Origin: an uncultured Slackia sp. | GTDB lineage: Bacteria > Actinomycetota > Coriobacteriia > Coriobacteriales > Eggerthellaceae | Assembly: GCF_934630525.1 (NCBI RefSeq) | Contig: NZ_CAKTVX010000001.1 | Span: 124,001-188,000, forward strand | DNA length: 64,000 bases | Direction of reading: 5' to 3' | Shown: positions 61,412 to 64,000 of the stretch, piece after piece | Layout: each line of letters opens with the position of its first letter | Numbering within the stretch: position 1 is the first letter of the stretch | The notes under the pieces: generated by a model | What the model was told of the DNA's origin: nothing | Seen by the model: only the letters and a program-made list of their open reading frames with translations | Database searches by the model: none | Position numbers and translations under genes: made by a program

Positions 61412-62984
61412 AATTATGCACGGCGCTCCCGCCCGGCCCCTTTCGGCGCCGTGGGGAAAGCCTACACTTGCCGGTGCTATTCGCCATGGCTACGAGTCGG
61501 ATGGCACGAAACGCATGGCTGTGAGCATGTCGACGAGCGTCACCTATGGAGAGGCGTACCACGGCGCGAATGCGCTTGCCCGCTATTGGCGCGATGCGTG
61601 CGGTATGACGCAGGAGAGCACCATTGCCATTTGCGCGCCCAACGATGTGAATTTTCCCATTGTTATGGCGGCGTGCGAGATACTCGGATGCCGCCTTGTG
61701 CTGTATTCGCATGCGTATGCGAAAGACGATATCGTGCGATGTTCGAGTCTCGTGCATCCCGACCTCTATATTATGTCGACGGAAGCCGCATGTCGTATGG
61801 TGCGTGCTGCGTTCCCCGACGCGCGCGTAATGTCGATCGGCATTCCGTATGGTTCTTTCCCTTCTGTTGCCGATGTGATGCGTCGTGGCAATTCCGAACC
61901 CCTTGAAAACGAGCACGATGACTTCGATTTGGTCGTGTTCTCTTCGGGGTCGACTGGTTTGCCGAAGGCAATCGTGGTCGCAGCCTCTTCGTTTGCGCGT
62001 AATGGCTTTCAGCTGCAGCGCGGCTTTTCCATCGTGGAATCTGACGTAGTGTTCGTTCCTGTACCGCTTTCTCATGTGTTTGGCCTGGTGGGAACATATG
62101 CGACGATTTTGTCGGGTGCGACATTGGCGACGTTGGTGAAATATCGCCCGCAAACGGCCCTGGCATTTTTGAACGACGTTCGTGCCACGATTCATATGGG
62201 CGTTTCCACGATGTTCGTGCGCGAGCTCCGTCTTGCCACGGGCAATGCGTGGAACCTTTCGAGCCTTCGCGCCGGTCTTGTTGCGGGCGCGAGCTGCCCC
62301 GAATCGGTGGTGCTTGAATTCGAGCGTCGTTTCGGCTGCCGCATTATGCAGAGTTATGGCATGAGCGAAACCGCGGCCACGCTCACGGTGACGCCGTTGT
62401 CGATGGACGCAAGGGGCCGTTGCGAAACGGTGGGAACGCTCGTCGACGGGGCCGAGGTGAAGCTGGCCGATGGCACGAACGAGATTCTCGTGAAATCGCC
62501 TTCACTTATGCGCGGCGTTATTGGCTCATCTGGCGAACTTGAGCTCGACCTTGACGACGAGGGCTATTTCCATTCGGGCGATGTTGGGTCGATTGACGAA
62601 GCCGGCATGCTTTCCATCACGGGACGCATCAAGGATATGATCATTCGCGGCGGCATCAACATTTTCCCCGCTGAAGTCGAGCGCGTGTATTCGTCGAATG
62701 ATATCGTCGCCGATTGCTGCGTCGTTGGATACCCCGATCCCGAGCTGGGCGAGCGCACGTGCCTGTGCGTCATCCCCAAGCCCGAGGTCGAAATGACCAC
62801 GTTCGAGATGCGCGAATTCGCGAAGGGCAAAGTCGAGAAATGCAAGATTCCCGATACAGTGCTCAAGATGGACGACTTCCCTCATTTGGGCAATGGTAAG
62901 ATTGACAAGCGTGCCTTGCGCGCCCATGTTGAAGACTTGTTTGGGTCGATCGGAAGGTTCCGCACGGCTCAGAATGCGCGGTGA
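61401..62984 (+). CDS. AMP-dependent acyl-CoA synthetase / ligase
   Basis: The ANL-family enzyme activates a carboxylic acid via an acyl-AMP. Motifs are VVFSSGSTGLPKA near residue 187 (P-loop), QSYGMSETAAT near residue 316, GYFHSGDVG near residue 392 and GRIKDMIIRGGINIFPAEVE near residue 412. The catalytic Lys is in GNGKIDKRALR near the end. ATG 61401 overlaps the activator gene by 11 bases; the ATG at 61416 is an alternative. Substrate is unknown; it may load the same acid as the CoA-transferase. Confidence 0.92.
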   Translation: MPARIMHGAPARPLSAPWGKPTLAGAIRHGYESDGTKRMAVSMSTSVTYGEAYHGANALARYWRDACGMTQESTIAICAPNDVNFPIVMAACEILGCRLVLYSHAYAKDDIVRCSSLVHPDLYIMSTEAACRMVRAAFPDARVMSIGIPYGSFPSVADVMRRGNSEPLENEHDDFDLVVFSSGSTGLPKAIVVAASSFARNGFQLQRGFSIVESDVVFVPVPLSHVFGLVGTYATILSGATLATLVKYRPQTALAFLNDVRATIHMGVSTMFVRELRLATGNAWNLSSLRAGLVAGASCPESVVLEFERRFGCRIMQSYGMSETAATLTVTPLSMDARGRCETVGTLVDGAEVKLADGTNEILVKSPSLMRGVIGSSGELELDLDDEGYFHSGDVGSIDEAGMLSITGRIKDMIIRGGINIFPAEVERVYSSNDIVADCCVVGYPDPELGERTCLCVIPKPEVEMTTFEMREFAKGKVEKCKIPDTVLKMDDFPHLGNGKIDKRALRAHVEDLFGSIGRFRTAQNAR

Positions 62985-62989
62985 TAGCA

Positions 62990-64000
62990 ATGGGAATGTA
63001 TGAAGAGAACGCTCACGCCGTCGAAGTGGTCGACGCGTTTGCGAAAAAATATCTGACGGAAGATAACGTGCGACAGTGGATCAAATCGCGTGGCGTGCCC
63101 AGGTCGGTGTATCGAGATTTTTACGCGAGCGAGCTTGGCTCATACGTTAAGCCGGCGAATATTGGCGGCAAGAGCTGTGGCTTCGTTGAGCGCGCTGCGG
63201 TGATTGCTCGCCTCACCGAGCATGCGGGCGCAACGTTGCCGTTTCTGTCTGACATGATTTCCATGGCGCTCATGTCTACCATGCGCGAGCTTTCCCAGGA
63301 AGAAATCGCGCACGACTTCATGGTTCGCAATGGCCGCGTGTCGTTTTCGCAGGCTTTTACCGAGGCGAATGCCGGCACCGATGCGTCGGCCGTGAAAACC
63401 ACGGTGTCGCTTGAAGACGGTGGCATTTATCTGGATGGCCGCAAATCGTTCGTGTCGAATGGCCAATTCGCGCCCGAGACGCTCGTGCTCGCGAGCGACC
63501 CGATGTTCGGTGGCGCCGATGGCGGCTTCTCGTTGTGGCTCGTGCCGCTTTCCCGACCGGGCATTGCAACGTACCCGCTTAACGCGGTCGGTCAAGAAAT
63601 GCTTTCGGCTGCTGCTATCGAATTCCATCACGTGCGCTTGGCCCCTGAATGGCAAATCCAAACAGAGGGGCGCCTCGATTCTATGTTGAAACGCCAATAT
63701 GAGCTTGGCCGCATTCTTGTGTGCGCTTCGTCGCTTGGCCTGGCGCGCGCTGCCTTCAATGACGCCGCGAAGCATGCTGCGACGCATATGGTGAAGGGGC
63801 GTTTGCTCGCGAGCATTCCGCAGGTGCAAGAGAAGCTCACGAATATGGAAATCAAGCTGCGATCCATGCAGGCGCTTATCGTGGATGCTGCGAATGCCGC
63901 CGACCAGAATGGCGAAGCGGGCGAGAGCCTGTCCCATTTGGATTCAGCGCTCATGAAATACTACGTACCGAAGGCGGCGACCGAGGTCGCCGATGACGCC
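62990..64000 (+). CDS. acyl-CoA dehydrogenase-like protein, truncated by the window edge
   Basis: The frame opens at ATG 62990 (or 62996), five bases after the ligase stop, and is still open at the last base. The first 337 codons match the acyl-CoA dehydrogenase fold, with FTEANAGTDASAVKTTVSLEDGG near residue 124, DGRKSFVSNG and LGRILVCASSLGLARAAF. It is distant from the dehydrogenase at 58977. The catalytic C-terminal part is outside the window. Confidence 0.85.
   Translation, partial: MGMYEENAHAVEVVDAFAKKYLTEDNVRQWIKSRGVPRSVYRDFYASELGSYVKPANIGGKSCGFVERAAVIARLTEHAGATLPFLSDMISMALMSTMRELSQEEIAHDFMVRNGRVSFSQAFTEANAGTDASAVKTTVSLEDGGIYLDGRKSFVSNGQFAPETLVLASDPMFGGADGGFSLWLVPLSRPGIATYPLNAVGQEMLSAAAIEFHHVRLAPEWQIQTEGRLDSMLKRQYELGRILVCASSLGLARAAFNDAAKHAATHMVKGRLLASIPQVQEKLTNMEIKLRSMQALIVDAANAADQNGEAGESLSHLDSALMKYYVPKAATEVADDA

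Overview
The window is a piece of a moderately GC-rich actinobacterial chromosome. The anaerobic gene content points to a gut-type anaerobe of class Coriobacteriia, probably Eggerthellaceae. That content includes a Tat-exported molybdopterin oxidoreductase with ferredoxin-like and NrfD subunits, a class III CoA-transferase with 2-hydroxyacyl-CoA dehydratase and activator, a SUF operon and an adenine/guanine deaminase pair. The assignment is an inference from gene content and protein style; genus cannot be fixed without a search. No rRNA, CRISPR array, prophage or insertion sequence was seen.

Layout. 1-5.4 kb: truB-ribF, dnaG and rpoD. 5.5 kb: a CAT-anticodon tRNA. 5.7-11.6 kb: a TetR regulator divergent from a three-subunit molybdoenzyme operon plus a TorD-like chaperone. 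11.8-12.5 kb: a LUD protein. 12.6-13.0 kb: tRNA-Val and two identical tRNA-Asn genes. 13.1-31.9 kb: cell envelope, segregation and biosynthesis genes (L,D-transpeptidase, ABC-F, trmL, M50 protease, scpAB, an rluB-like gene, aroA, cmk, plsC, ispH, Tat-exported M23 peptidase, PDZ-radical SAM protein, der, plsY, gpsA, pyrE). 32-33.6 kb: class III aminotransferase and tRNA-Pro. 34-37.1 kb: ade-guaD. 37.5-41 kb: an acidic tail-anchored protein, a YkvI-like transporter with a structured leader, an AEC transporter and a flavoprotein remnant. 41.3-46.5 kb: sufCBDSU on the minus strand. 47.1-49.3 kb: glycosyltransferase and flippase-like protein. 49.3-51.9 kb: a gene-poor island with one DUF559-like nuclease gene bracketed by four 65-bp palindromes. 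52.5-64 kb: TetR plus a CoA-transferase / 2-hydroxyacyl-CoA dehydratase / MFS / acyl-CoA dehydrogenase / activator / CoA ligase / second acyl-CoA dehydrogenase cluster, cut by the right edge.

How genes work together. The 53.4-64 kb cluster fits reductive metabolism of a 2-hydroxy acid: CoA transfer or ligation, radical dehydration to an enoyl-CoA, then reduction by an acyl-CoA dehydrogenase. The molybdoenzyme operon would be another anaerobic electron sink. Its TetR gene is divergent and an inverted repeat lies just before the first structural gene.

Two signals are not explained by ordinary annotation. First, four palindromes with ~24-bp arms, each with a spacer of exactly 17 bp (65 bp total), flank a single nuclease-like gene. 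Second, several intergenic spacers (around 20.8-21.0, 54.7-54.8, 57.3-57.4 and 60.1-60.5 kb) contain inverted repeats that interleave (A B A' C B' C') instead of nesting, and some of these spacers share sequence modules.
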